This document shows, piece after piece, positions 26,826 to 35,087 of a stretch of DNA of 37,059 bases. Both the position numbers and the translations under genes were made by a program. The stretch comes from Candidatus Binatus sp. (lineage in GTDB: Bacteria > Desulfobacterota > Binatia > Binatales > Binataceae), in the NCBI RefSeq assembly GCF_036567905.1, contig NZ_DATCTO010000098.1:1-37059 (forward strand). Direction: 5' to 3'. Position 1 is the stretch's first letter. Each line of letters begins with the position of its first letter. The notes under the pieces were generated by a model that searched no databases, was not told the origin of the DNA, and saw only the letters and a program-made list of their open reading frames with translations.

Positions 26826-28016
26826 ATGGCAACGACAACAATTCCGGGCATACGACGCAGCTTGATTTCCGCGCTTACGGCCGCGGTGATTGGACTGGCG
26901 ATTGTGATTGGCGGATTCGCGCCCGCCGCGGCGCAGCAGGGCTCTTCGATTCCTCCGCCGATCGTGATGCCCGGCAGTCAGGGCAAGGAAACCTCGACGC
27001 TTGAGCTGCCCTCGATGCCGGCGAAACAGGGTGGCGACGCGCTCAACATCCCGCCGCAGGTTCCGCAAACCGGCCAGGAGCTGGTGCTGCCGACGCGCGA
27101 GTTGCGCCAGCAGCCGGGTTACGAACAGGTCACGGTGACAGTGACCGATCCGAGCGGCAGCTACGTCACCGGGCTGCAAAAGGGTGATTTCAAACTCTAC
27201 ATGGACGGGCAGCAGCGCCCGATCCAATTCTTTCGTCAGGACCTGAACACTCCCGTCTCGGTCGGCATCCTGGTGGACACTTCGGGCAGCATGACGCCCA
27301 AGATTCCGCAGGCGCGCGCCGCGATCGCACAGTTCCTGCGCGATCTCAATGACAAGGACGACGTGTTTCTGTTCGCGTTTTCCAGCCATCCGTTCCTGCT
27401 CCAGCCGTTCACGATCAATCACGATCTCGTGATGCGCCGGCTCGCATTGCTGCACGCCTACGGGCAGACCGCTCTGTTCGACGCAATCATGCAGGGGCTG
27501 CAGATGGTGCAACGAGGGCGCTACGACAAAAAAGCGCTGCTCGTCGTCACCGACGGAATGGACAACACCAGCGCCTCGACGGTCAATGACGTCGTCGCCC
27601 AGGCGCGGCGAATGGGCGTGCTCGTGTACTCGATCGGAATCGGCGATCCCAACGGGTCCAGTTCCGGAATTGGCATCTCGATCGGACCATTCGTGGTAGG
27701 CGGCGACGATAGCGAACACGTTGACGCCGAGACCCTGCACACTCTTTCGACCGAAACCGGCGCCAAGACCTACATCATCCGCCAGGCCGGGGACGGAGAG
27801 GCCCTGCGTCGCGCGTGCGAGAACATCAGTCTCGAGTTGCGTGAGCAATACACAATAGGATTTCTCGCGCCCGATCCCGGCGCGGGCGGATACCGCAGCC
27901 TGAGGGTGGACGTTCCCGGCAAATCAGGAGCGGAGGTTCGCGTGCGCAAGGGAATCGAAGTCGGCGGGCGCTCGGCGCCGGCCAGCCTCGATCCGTCGGT
28001 CGCCGGCGGACCCTGA
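26826..28016 (+). CDS. exported von Willebrand factor A domain protein
   Basis: A 396-residue protein with a signal peptide (hydrophobic SALTAAVIGLAIVIGG, cleavage after AAAQ). A Pro-rich segment leads to a short beta domain (VTVTDPSGSYVTGLQKGDFKLYMDGQQRPIQFF) and then a VWA domain with the MIDAS motif DTSGSM, a Thr in GQTALFDAI and VVTDGMDN. This order matches the 'VWFA-related' exported proteins common in Acidobacteria and similar groups. The ATG at 26826 lacks a good ribosome-binding site, but it starts the signal peptide. Convergent with the histidine phosphatase gene. Role probably in envelope or adhesion; partners unknown. Confidence 0.83.
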   Translation: MATTTIPGIRRSLISALTAAVIGLAIVIGGFAPAAAQQGSSIPPPIVMPGSQGKETSTLELPSMPAKQGGDALNIPPQVPQTGQELVLPTRELRQQPGYEQVTVTVTDPSGSYVTGLQKGDFKLYMDGQQRPIQFFRQDLNTPVSVGILVDTSGSMTPKIPQARAAIAQFLRDLNDKDDVFLFAFSSHPFLLQPFTINHDLVMRRLALLHAYGQTALFDAIMQGLQMVQRGRYDKKALLVVTDGMDNTSASTVNDVVAQARRMGVLVYSIGIGDPNGSSSGIGISIGPFVVGGDDSEHVDAETLHTLSTETGAKTYIIRQAGDGEALRRACENISLELREQYTIGFLAPDPGAGGYRSLRVDVPGKSGAEVRVRKGIEVGGRSAPASLDPSVAGGP

Positions 28017-28033
28017 TCCATCCAAGTCGCCGC

Positions 28034-28735
28034 TCAGCGCGACTGGCGCTGATTCGATACGAATGGCGCGACAAATGCGCGATTCGGATCCGCCAACAGG
28101 TTCAGGAATTTCACTTCGGCGAAGTCGCCGATCAGCTGGAAACCCGAGAAGGCCGCGTTGTCCACGCGGATCCGCCGGAAGTGGGCGAGTTCGAGCCGCA
28201 TGAAGTGACACAAAATGGTGCGGATGATGTCGCCGTGCGAGACGAACAGGATCCGCTGGCCGCTGTTCGCTCCGACCGCACGGCGCACTGCCTCGACGCC
28301 TCGCGATTGCACCTGCGCCATCGTCTCGCCACCGGGAGTCGGCGCGTCCAGCGGATGGTCGCGATAGTTCAGGTACTCGGCATCCTCGGCCAAATCGTCG
28401 AACACCATTCCCTCCCATCGCCCGTAGAGCACTTCGGACAGTTGCGGGTCCTCGGTAACCGCGATGCCGCCGAGGCCGGCCGCGATTATCTCCGCCGACT
28501 GCCGCGCACGCGCCAGCGGACTCGTGACGATCAACTCGGGCTTTATCAGGCGAGCGAAGGGAATCGCGGCTTGCACCTGCGCGCGTCCGTGCTCATCGAG
28601 TTCGATTGGATTTCGGCCCATCACGCGGCCTTCGCGGTTCCATGCGGTCTCGCCATGGCGCATCAACAGCGCGATTCCTCTCATCCCGGTTGCACCCTTT
28701 AGTTTGTCCGCGACGTAAAACGGTCCCAGCGCCAT
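28034..28735 (-). CDS. histidine phosphatase (phosphoglycerate-mutase family)
   Basis: A branch-1 histidine phosphatase. The catalytic motif MRHGETAWNREGRVMGR lies near residue 25 of the 233-residue frame; the middle SPLARARQSAEIIAAG and EVLYGRWEGM, and the second His in FVSHGDIIRTIL, complete the pocket. Members include cobalamin/alpha-ribazole phosphatases and broad-specificity phosphatases; this one cannot be placed further. The start may be ATG 28684 (MRGIALLMRHGE) rather than 28735. It is separated from the rhodanese-MoeB gene upstream by a terminator. Confidence 0.87.
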   Translation of the reverse strand: MALGPFYVADKLKGATGMRGIALLMRHGETAWNREGRVMGRNPIELDEHGRAQVQAAIPFARLIKPELIVTSPLARARQSAEIIAAGLGGIAVTEDPQLSEVLYGRWEGMVFDDLAEDAEYLNYRDHPLDAPTPGGETMAQVQSRGVEAVRRAVGANSGQRILFVSHGDIIRTILCHFMRLELAHFRRIRVDNAAFSGFQLIGDFAEVKFLNLLADPNRAFVAPFVSNQRQSR

Positions 28736-28767
28736 CGAAATCGCCTAGGTGATGAAATTCAGCCCCC

Positions 28768-28808
28768 AAAAAAAAGGCGGCGGGACCTCGCTGATGAGCG
28801 CCCGCCGC
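28768..28808 (-). terminator. Rho-independent terminator of the thiC cluster
   Basis: On the minus strand, 8-base arms GCGGCGGG and CCCGCCGC enclose a smaller CGCT/AGCG hairpin, and the right arm is followed by a run of eight T after one C and G. It lies 43 bases after the rhodanese-MoeB stop codon, so it should end that transcript before the histidine phosphatase gene. Confidence 0.85.
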
Positions 28809-28850
28809 AATCAAACCAGATTTTCGACTGTGCCGACAGCCGCTTGATCG

Positions 28851-30086
28851 TTACCGCGCTGGCGCCGCCGCGCTCCTGTGCGCTGTTTGTTCCGCATGCG
28901 CGGCTCCGTTGGCAGGCGCGCCCAGGCCGCAGAACGCTTCGTAATCGATAAGCGTGGTCTGGCTGGGATGCTCGCCGCAAACGGGGCACTTCGGATCTTT
29001 GCGGATCTTCAGAACTCGCACGTAGTCCTTGTCTGACAGCGTGTCGAAGTAAATCATCTTGCCGATGAGCGGAGACCCGGCGCCAATTATCAACTTGATC
29101 GCCTCGAGCGCTTCGATCGATCCGATCAATCCCGGAAGCGCGCCGAGCACGCCGGCCTCCGCGCACGACGGCGCCATTCCCGGCGGCGCCGGCTCCGGAT
29201 ACAGGCATCGGTAGCACGGTCCGCCTTTGGCCGGGTAGAAAACCGTCGCGTTGCCTTCGAAGCGGAAAATCGCGCCGTCCACTAGCGGCTTCTTTGACAA
29301 TACGCACGCGTCGTTGATCAAGTATCGAGTCGGGAAATTGTCACCGCAGTTCACGACCACGTCGTAATCCTTGATGATGTCCATCGCGTTTTCGGAGGTA
29401 AGCCGCAGGTCGTGGCGAATCAGCTTGACGCCCGGATTCAGCGCGTTGATTTGCCTTTGCGCCGACTCGGTCTTTGGCATCCCGACGCGATCGGTCGTGT
29501 GGATGATCTGCCGCTGAAGATTGGACAGATCGACCACGTCGAAATCCACCAGGCCGATCGTGCCGACTCCCGCCGCCGCCAGGTACAGCGCCGACGGCGA
29601 GCCGAGCGCGCCGGCGCCGAGCAGCAGCACCCTGGCGTCGAGCAGTTTTGCCTGTCCCTTTTCGCCGACCTCGGGAATTACCAAATGGCGCGAATAGCGG
29701 GTCAGCTCCGCGGCGGTAAACGCGCGATCCGCAACCCACGGCAGGCCGCGATCCTTCCACGCGCTGAAACCGCCCGTCAGGTTGTACACGTTTTCGTAAC
29801 CGAGCTCGCCGAGCGTTCGCGCCGCCAGCAGCGAGCGGATGCCCGACGCGCACTGCACAATGACCGGCGTCTGGCGGTCGGGGACGCGCTCCTCGATTCT
29901 GAGTTCCAGGAAACCGCGGGGAATCGCGACCGCTTGCGCAATATGGCCCTGCCGCCACTCGTCGCTTTCGCGTACGTCAACCAGCACGGCGCCGGACTTT
30001 TCGATCATCCGGCGCGCTTCGTCGATATCGATCTGCTTAATTGTCGAGCGTGCTTCGTCGAGGATGTTCTTCGAAGTTTTCGCCAT
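28851..30086 (-). CDS. rhodanese-MoeB/ThiF fusion, sulfur-carrier activating enzyme
   Basis: A 411-residue fusion. Residues about 15-115 are a rhodanese domain (VLVDVRESDEW, persulfide Cys in VQCASGIRS, GGFSAWKDRGLPW). From RYSRHLVIPEVGEKGQ (about 130) it is a full E1 domain: LLLGAGALGSP, VDFDVVDLSNLQRQI, NCGDNFPTRYLIND, zinc pairs CYRC and CPVC. It should adenylate ThiS or MoaD and pass on sulfur. ATG 30086 begins 4 bases after the thiC stop; the 23 extra codons upstream overlap thiC. The domain order is rhodanese first, opposite to most MoeB-rhodanese (MOCS3-like) proteins. The Ala-rich C-terminal 25 residues look disordered. Confidence 0.92.
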   Translation of the reverse strand: MAKTSKNILDEARSTIKQIDIDEARRMIEKSGAVLVDVRESDEWRQGHIAQAVAIPRGFLELRIEERVPDRQTPVIVQCASGIRSLLAARTLGELGYENVYNLTGGFSAWKDRGLPWVADRAFTAAELTRYSRHLVIPEVGEKGQAKLLDARVLLLGAGALGSPSALYLAAAGVGTIGLVDFDVVDLSNLQRQIIHTTDRVGMPKTESAQRQINALNPGVKLIRHDLRLTSENAMDIIKDYDVVVNCGDNFPTRYLINDACVLSKKPLVDGAIFRFEGNATVFYPAKGGPCYRCLYPEPAPPGMAPSCAEAGVLGALPGLIGSIEALEAIKLIIGAGSPLIGKMIYFDTLSDKDYVRVLKIRKDPKCPVCGEHPSQTTLIDYEAFCGLGAPANGAAHAEQTAHRSAAAPAR

Positions 30087-30090
30087 AAAT

Positions 30091-31401
30091 TCAGGTGGCG
30101 GCTTGCGACGCAGCCTCGGCCAGCGAGCGCCGCCTGGTGAATTTAATCGCCGCATTGTCGATGTTGATCGAGCACAACGAGCCGCACATCGTGCAGACGT
30201 TGGAACCCGCCGCCTCGCTTTCTTCCTTGTAGCGGCGCGCCTTGTCGGGGTCCATCGCCATCGCGTACATCCCTTCCCAGTTGAGCGCCTTGCGGTATCG
30301 CGACATCTGATCGTTCCACACTTTCGCCGCGCGCACTCCCTTGACCAGGTCGCCCGAGTGAGCCGCGATTCGCGTCGCGATCACTCCTTCGCGCACGTCG
30401 TCGATATCGGGCAGCCGCAAATGCTCGGCGGGCGTCACGTAGCACAGGAAATCGGTCCCCGCCGCCGACGCGATCGCTCCGCCAATCGCGCCGGTGATGT
30501 GATCGTAGCCCGGCGCGACGTCGCAGGTCAGCGGCCCGAGCACATAAAACGGCGCGCCCCCGCAGACTCGCTTCTCCAGCTTCACGTTGGCTTCGATTTG
30601 ATCGAGCGGCACATGGCCGGGACCCTCGATCATCACCTGCACGCCCATCGCCCGCGCGCGCTCGGTCAATTCACCCATCAGCAGCAGCTCCGCGATTTGC
30701 CCGCGATCGGTCGCGTCGCCGGTGGCGCCTGGCCGCAGCCCGTCGCCGATCGATATCGTCACGTCATGCTCGCGCAGCACCGCGCAGACTTCGTCGAAGT
30801 GCTCGTATAGCGGATTTTCGTTGCCGGTCCGATCGATCCATGCCGCCAGCATCGCTCCGCCGCGCGACACGATACCTTCGATCCGCCGATGCCCGCGCAG
30901 CCGCTTCACGCTCTCGCGCGTGACTCCGCAATGCAGCGTCATGTAATCGACGCCTTGGCGCGCCTGCCGCTCGATAACGTCGATAAAGTACTCGGCCTCC
31001 ATCTCCATGATCGTGCGCTCGGAGCCGAGCTGGTAGATGGGCACGGTGCCCAGGATCACGGTGCATCGCGACAGAATCTCCGCGCGTATTTTGTCGAGGT
31101 CGGTGCCGGTCGAAAGATCCATCACCGAGTCGGCGCCGTAGCGGATCGCGGTGTAAAGTTTCTCGACTTCCTCTTCGATCAGCTGATGGAAGTTCGACGC
31201 GCCGATGTTGGCGTTGACCTTGGTGCGCAGGCCTTTGCCGATTCCGATTGCCCTGAAATCGTGATGGATATTGTGCGGGATCACGACCTCGCCGGTCGCC
31301 ACCAGCGCGCGAATGTCTTCGGCGGCGAAACCTTCGTCCTCGGCAACTTCGGTCATCTGCCGGGTGATTATGTTCTTGCGGGCGGCTTCAATCTGCGTCA
31401 T
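30091..31401 (-). CDS. thiC: phosphomethylpyrimidine synthase
   Basis: A 436-residue ThiC, the radical-SAM enzyme converting aminoimidazole ribotide to the HMP-P pyrimidine of thiamine. Seen: NANIGAS, SVMDLSTGTDLDKIR, VPIYQL, MIEGPGHVPLDQI, YVLGPLTCDVAPGYDHITGAIGGA and the C-terminal cluster-binding CTMCGSLCSI (CxxCxxxxC type). It is the short form without the roughly 200-residue N-terminal domain of the E. coli enzyme. The ATG has a very strong GGAGGTGA. Only 54 bases separate it from the preceding gene and these contain no TPP-riboswitch sequence. Confidence 0.96.
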   Translation of the reverse strand: MTQIEAARKNIITRQMTEVAEDEGFAAEDIRALVATGEVVIPHNIHHDFRAIGIGKGLRTKVNANIGASNFHQLIEEEVEKLYTAIRYGADSVMDLSTGTDLDKIRAEILSRCTVILGTVPIYQLGSERTIMEMEAEYFIDVIERQARQGVDYMTLHCGVTRESVKRLRGHRRIEGIVSRGGAMLAAWIDRTGNENPLYEHFDEVCAVLREHDVTISIGDGLRPGATGDATDRGQIAELLLMGELTERARAMGVQVMIEGPGHVPLDQIEANVKLEKRVCGGAPFYVLGPLTCDVAPGYDHITGAIGGAIASAAGTDFLCYVTPAEHLRLPDIDDVREGVIATRIAAHSGDLVKGVRAAKVWNDQMSRYRKALNWEGMYAMAMDPDKARRYKEESEAAGSNVCTMCGSLCSINIDNAAIKFTRRRSLAEAASQAAT

Positions 31402-31455
31402 CGCGTCACCTCCGCGGCCGGCACGATGCTCCGGCCTTGGACCGTTAAGTATAGC

Positions 31456-31701
31456 TCAATCGCTGCCGTACTCGATGCCGTTCTTCTCGCACAGCGCGCG
31501 CAGTTCCCGGATCATTCGCTCCGCGCGCGCCAGGTGCGCCACCGCGATAAAGTTGGACAGCGCCACCAGCGTCAGCGCTCCGGTTGCCCAGTACATGTGG
31601 CCAACCACGTCGCCGCCGTGAATTACGCCCACGCCGTTGGCGTAGGCGATGAACAAAACGATCAGACCCGCCAGCGTCAGGCCGATAGTCACCCGGGTCA
31701 T
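31456..31701 (-). CDS. small two-helix membrane protein
   Basis: An 81-residue protein with two likely membrane helices (VTIGLTLAGLIVLFIAYANG and a second at about 40-58, YWATGALTLVALSNFIAVA) and a charged C-terminal tail with a short coiled-coil-like stretch (ARAERMIRELRALCEKN). No family recognised. ATG 31701 lies 4 bases after the nuoI stop; the 12 extra codons upstream overlap nuoI. Its place between nuoI and thiC suggests cotranscription. Confidence 0.68.
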   Translation of the reverse strand: MTRVTIGLTLAGLIVLFIAYANGVGVIHGGDVVGHMYWATGALTLVALSNFIAVAHLARAERMIRELRALCEKNGIEYGSD

Positions 31702-31705
31702 CGGG

Positions 31706-32413
31706 CTACTTGCCGGCGCGCGCCGGATGCCGGTCAATTACCGTGAGATCGTCGATATGGTCCGGCGCTTCCGCGTAATGCTTGGGCGCTTCGCGATTGG
31801 TGTAGGTCTTCATCTCCGGCCGCTGCGGATCGTAAACCGCGGCGTCCTGTTCGCGGTACCACGCCAACATCTCGTCCATATTGCCGTCGCGGCCTTTTTC
31901 GGCCAGCACGCGCGAGCGATGCATCAGCAGTTCCTTGGGCTCGACGAAATCCTTGCGGTCGAAACCCCAGATGCGCGGATGAACGTAGGTGTCCATCCGA
32001 ATCGCGTCGCACGGGCATGCCTCGACGCACAGCCCGCAGTAGATGCAGCGCAGCGTGTCGATCTCGTAGCGCACCGGGAATTTTTCGACCTGCGGATCGG
32101 GCGACTCGCCCGCTTCTATGTAGATGCATTGCGCCGGACACGCGGTCGCGCACAAAAAACACGCGGTGCATCGCACCGAGGAATCTTCGCGCAGCGTCAG
32201 CCGATGGCTGCCGCGAAAATTGTCGGAATAACGCTTGCGCTCCTCCGGATATTGAGTGGTCGAGGTCGCGTTGACCCCGCGCTTCATGCCGAACAGATGG
32301 GCGGTATGCAGCCCGAGGTTGCGAAAAAGGTGGTAGTTGGTGACCGCAAGGCCTCTTATGATTTCGGGGATGTAAATCCGCTCCCAGAAGGTCATTTGTT
32401 CGCTTCTTTGCAT
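31706..32413 (-). CDS. nuoI: NADH-quinone oxidoreductase subunit I (NuoI), 2x[4Fe-4S]
   Basis: A 235-residue ferredoxin-type subunit. Two 4Fe-4S motifs are complete: CTACFLCATACP and CIYCGLCVEACP. The N-terminal FGMKRGVNATSTTQYPEERKRYSDNFRGSHRL segment is the complex I subunit I signature rather than a free ferredoxin. The C-terminus is about 50 residues longer than in typical NuoI and is charged. It is isolated from other nuo genes in the window. The start could be 32395 (MTFWERIYIPEI). It heads the run to thiC. Confidence 0.87.
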   Translation of the reverse strand: MQRSEQMTFWERIYIPEIIRGLAVTNYHLFRNLGLHTAHLFGMKRGVNATSTTQYPEERKRYSDNFRGSHRLTLREDSSVRCTACFLCATACPAQCIYIEAGESPDPQVEKFPVRYEIDTLRCIYCGLCVEACPCDAIRMDTYVHPRIWGFDRKDFVEPKELLMHRSRVLAEKGRDGNMDEMLAWYREQDAAVYDPQRPEMKTYTNREAPKHYAEAPDHIDDLTVIDRHPARAGK

Positions 32414-32582
32414 CTCTAAACCAACCCCGAACCCATTGCCTGAACGAGGTTTCCGCGTTGCCGCAGGACTCGCCCAACTCCGAATATAAACTATAGGGAG
32501 TGCCGGGAATTACAGTCAAGTTAGATGGATCCGGATTGCTCTCCTTTCGCCGTCGCGCCAGTTCGATTAATCATTGCACGCC

Positions 32583-33812
32583 ATGGATTCTCCCGCCGTC
32601 TCCGCCGAGCCCGTGCGCCCGGTCACCGCTTCCGAGGCCGCGCACACCGTGCTCGCGAGCTTTCTTGGCTGGGCGCTCGACGCTTTCGATTTCTTCATCC
32701 TGATTTTCGTGATGCCCGCCGTCGCCAAGGAGTTCCATCGCCCCATCTCGCACATCGCGTTTACGATCACCGCGACGCTCGCACTGCGTCCGCTCGGCGC
32801 GCTCGTGTTCGGCTGGGTCGCCGACCGCTACGGGCGCCGCATCCCGTTGATGGTCGATGTCATCTTCTATTCCGTCATCGAAGTGTTAAGCGGCTTTGCC
32901 CCGAGCTACGGATGGTTCCTGCTGATGCGCGCGCTGTACGGAATCGGGATGGGCGGCGAATGGGGGGTGGGCGCGTCGCTCGCGATGGAAGCGGTGTCGC
33001 CCCGGTTGCGCGGACTTTTTTCCGGCTTGCTGCAGGAGGGTTACGCGGTCGGCTACCTGCTCGCGGCCGCCGCCTTCTTCTTCGTCTTCCCGCACTATGG
33101 ATGGCGCGCGATGTTCTTTCTCGGCGGCGCGCCCGCCCTGCTGACGCTCTACATCCGCTCCCACGTGCCCGAGTCGGAGGCATGGCAGCGCACGCGCCCC
33201 GACATGTCGCAGATTCGCCGTGCAATTCGCGCCAACTGGAAGCTGTTCCTCTACCTATGCGTGCTGATGACGATGATGAATCTCGCCTCGCACGGCACCC
33301 AGGACATGTATCCGACCTTCCTCGAAAAGCAGCGCGGCTTCGACACCCGCACGGTGGCGACGATCGCGCTCATCTATAATGTGGGCGCGCTGCTCGGCGG
33401 CCTGATCTTCGGCTACTTGTCCGACCACATTGGGCGGCGGCGCGCGATGGCGGCCGCGGTGATATGCGCCGGCGCGGTCATACCGCTGTGGATCTATCCG
33501 GGCACGCTCGCGGTGCTGACGCTTGGCGCATTTCTCATGCAGTTCATGGTGCAGGGCGCATGGGGTGTCGTCCCGGCGCATCTGACCGAGCTCTCGCCGC
33601 CGGAAGTTCGCGGTCTGTTCTCGGGCCTCGCGTATCAGACCGGAGTGTTGCTCGCGTCGGGCGTCGCCGTCAGTCAAGCCTTGCTGGCCGAACGATTCGG
33701 CTATGGCGCGACGCTGGCGGGCATCGCCGCAATCGTGATGCTCTTCGCAGCCGTCGTCATCCTGCTCGGCCGCGAGCGCATGGGCCGTGACCTCCATTCC
33801 GGCGCCGCATGA
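32583..33812 (+). CDS. MFS transporter, monocarboxylate/sialate:proton symporter type
   Basis: A 409-residue membrane carrier with about 12 helices in two halves. Seen: the N-half WALDAFDFFIL in helix 1, GWVADRYGRRIPLM loop 2-3 (the MFS signature), RALYGIGMGGEWGVGASLAMEAV in helix 4 and GYLSDHIGRRRAM in the C-half. The WxLDAFDFF and GMGGEWG motifs are typical of the SHS/JEN1 lactate-pyruvate and AAHS aromatic acid carriers, so a small organic or aromatic acid is the likely cargo. ATG 32583 is preferred to a TTG three codons earlier; no good ribosome-binding site was seen. Confidence 0.88.
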   Translation: MDSPAVSAEPVRPVTASEAAHTVLASFLGWALDAFDFFILIFVMPAVAKEFHRPISHIAFTITATLALRPLGALVFGWVADRYGRRIPLMVDVIFYSVIEVLSGFAPSYGWFLLMRALYGIGMGGEWGVGASLAMEAVSPRLRGLFSGLLQEGYAVGYLLAAAAFFFVFPHYGWRAMFFLGGAPALLTLYIRSHVPESEAWQRTRPDMSQIRRAIRANWKLFLYLCVLMTMMNLASHGTQDMYPTFLEKQRGFDTRTVATIALIYNVGALLGGLIFGYLSDHIGRRRAMAAAVICAGAVIPLWIYPGTLAVLTLGAFLMQFMVQGAWGVVPAHLTELSPPEVRGLFSGLAYQTGVLLASGVAVSQALLAERFGYGATLAGIAAIVMLFAAVVILLGRERMGRDLHSGAA

Positions 33813-33840
33813 AGCGGATGAGTCGCACGCCCGCGGCAGG

Positions 33841-33899
33841 GGCCGCGCGCGACAGCGGAGCGCGGCCTTAACGGCGGGTGCAGGGGTCACCCGTGCCGC
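33841..33899. repeat. REP-like composite repeat R3 (two hairpins)
   Basis: First GGCCGCGCGC...GCGCGGCC (33841-33867), a 27-base hairpin, then TTAACGGC and the GGGTGCAGGGGTCACCCGTGC palindrome (33876-33896). In opposite orientation it has the same order and joint as R2 (8751-8812). One arm has a change (CCCGTGC for CCCCTGC). It lies between the MFS and luciferase-like genes. Confidence 0.8.
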
Positions 33900-33974
33900 T
33901 GCATGAAGCCGCCCCGCCGGACTTTCGATATCCCCGGCTTTGCGATAAACGAACATTGTGCCGGAGGTGGAGCA

Positions 33975-35087
33975 ATGAAATTTGGCCTCTTCTATGAAAT
34001 CTCCGTACCGCGGCCATGGGGGCGCGAAACCGAAAAAACCGTCTACGACAACTGTCTCGAGCAGGTCGCTCTGGCCGATCAACTCGGCTTCGATTCCGTG
34101 TGGGCCGTCGAGCATCACTTCCTCGAAGAATATTCGCATTGCCCGGCCCCCGAGCTGTTCCTGACCGCGTGCGCCATGAAGACCAAAAAAATGCGCGTCG
34201 GTCACGGCATCATCGTGTGCGTGCCCGAGTTCAATCATCCGATCAAAATCGCCGAGCGCACCGCCGTCCTCGATATTCTTTCCGGCGGCCGCCTCGACGT
34301 CGGCACCGGCCGCTCCGCAACCTGGACGGAACTGGCCGGCTTTCGCGCCAGCCCCGACGAGACCAAGAAAACCTGGGACGAGTTCGTCCATTGCCTGCCC
34401 AAGATGTGGACCCAGGAACGTTTCTCGTACCAGGGACGATCGTGGTCGATGCCCCAGCGGACCATAGTTCCCAAGCCCTACCAGAAGCCGCATCCGCCGC
34501 TGTGGGTCGCAGTCACCAGTCCCGGCACCGAGATCGACGCGGCCGACCGCGGGATGGGCAGCCTGGGGCTGACCTTCGGCGGGTTCGCCGAGCAAGAGGA
34601 GAAGGTCAAGCGCTATCGCAAGATAATCCGCGACTGCACTCCGGTCGGCGAGTTTGTCAATGAAGCCGTCTCGACGGTGAACTTCCTCTACTGCCATGAA
34701 GACGAAGCCGAGGGCGTCAAGATAGGCCGGCGCCTTACCGGCACCTTCAATTACCTCGCCGCCCAGTTACTTTCTGTGCGCGAGGCGTATCCAAGCAAAT
34801 CGTACCCGTCGCTGGGGCTGCTGCCTTCGCTTCGTCAGGAGGCGTCGGGTCCGGGCGATGCGTCCGGCGCGCCGGAGGGTATCGCGATCGGAAATCCCGC
34901 GCGCATTTTGCGCGAGATGAAGAAATGGGAAGCGGTCGGATGCGATCGCGTCAACTTCCTGCTCAATGCGCTCGAGACCGTGCCGCAGCAAAAGGTGCTC
35001 GACAGCTTGCGCCTGTTCGCCAAAGAAGTGATGCCTCATTTTCAGGGTGCGAGCGAATCCGCCTCCGCCGCCGCAGGAGGTCGTTGA
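33975..35087 (+). CDS. LLM-class flavin-dependent oxidoreductase (bacterial luciferase-like)
   Basis: A 370-residue flavin monooxygenase of the luciferase-like superfamily. Seen: MKFGLFYEIS start, QVALADQLGFDSVWAVEHHF, PELFLTACAMKTKKMRVGHGI, NHPIKIAERTAVLDILSGGRLDVGTGRS and a later GNPARILREMKKWEAVGCDRVNFLL. These use FMNH2 and oxygen on small organic substrates; the actual one is not predictable. ATG 33975 has GGAGGTGGAG upstream; 24 further in-frame codons before it are unsupported. Its stop overlaps the ADC-fold gene by one base (TGATG), so the two proteins are translationally coupled and probably work in one pathway. Confidence 0.9.
   Translation: MKFGLFYEISVPRPWGRETEKTVYDNCLEQVALADQLGFDSVWAVEHHFLEEYSHCPAPELFLTACAMKTKKMRVGHGIIVCVPEFNHPIKIAERTAVLDILSGGRLDVGTGRSATWTELAGFRASPDETKKTWDEFVHCLPKMWTQERFSYQGRSWSMPQRTIVPKPYQKPHPPLWVAVTSPGTEIDAADRGMGSLGLTFGGFAEQEEKVKRYRKIIRDCTPVGEFVNEAVSTVNFLYCHEDEAEGVKIGRRLTGTFNYLAAQLLSVREAYPSKSYPSLGLLPSLRQEASGPGDASGAPEGIAIGNPARILREMKKWEAVGCDRVNFLLNALETVPQQKVLDSLRLFAKEVMPHFQGASESASAAAGGR

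Noticed and set aside
26424..27848. 474-codon open frame on the minus strand
   Set aside because: It is antisense to the VWA gene, and its end lies in another frame of the M20 gene; the VWA frame has signal peptide and MIDAS motif.
31402..31455. possible TPP riboswitch before thiC
   Set aside because: The gap is only 54 bases and has no CUGAGA-type or other THI-box sequence; it holds a plain strong ribosome-binding site.
33255..34697. 480-codon open frame on the minus strand
   Set aside because: It is antisense to the MFS and luciferase-like genes, both of which have strong family motifs.
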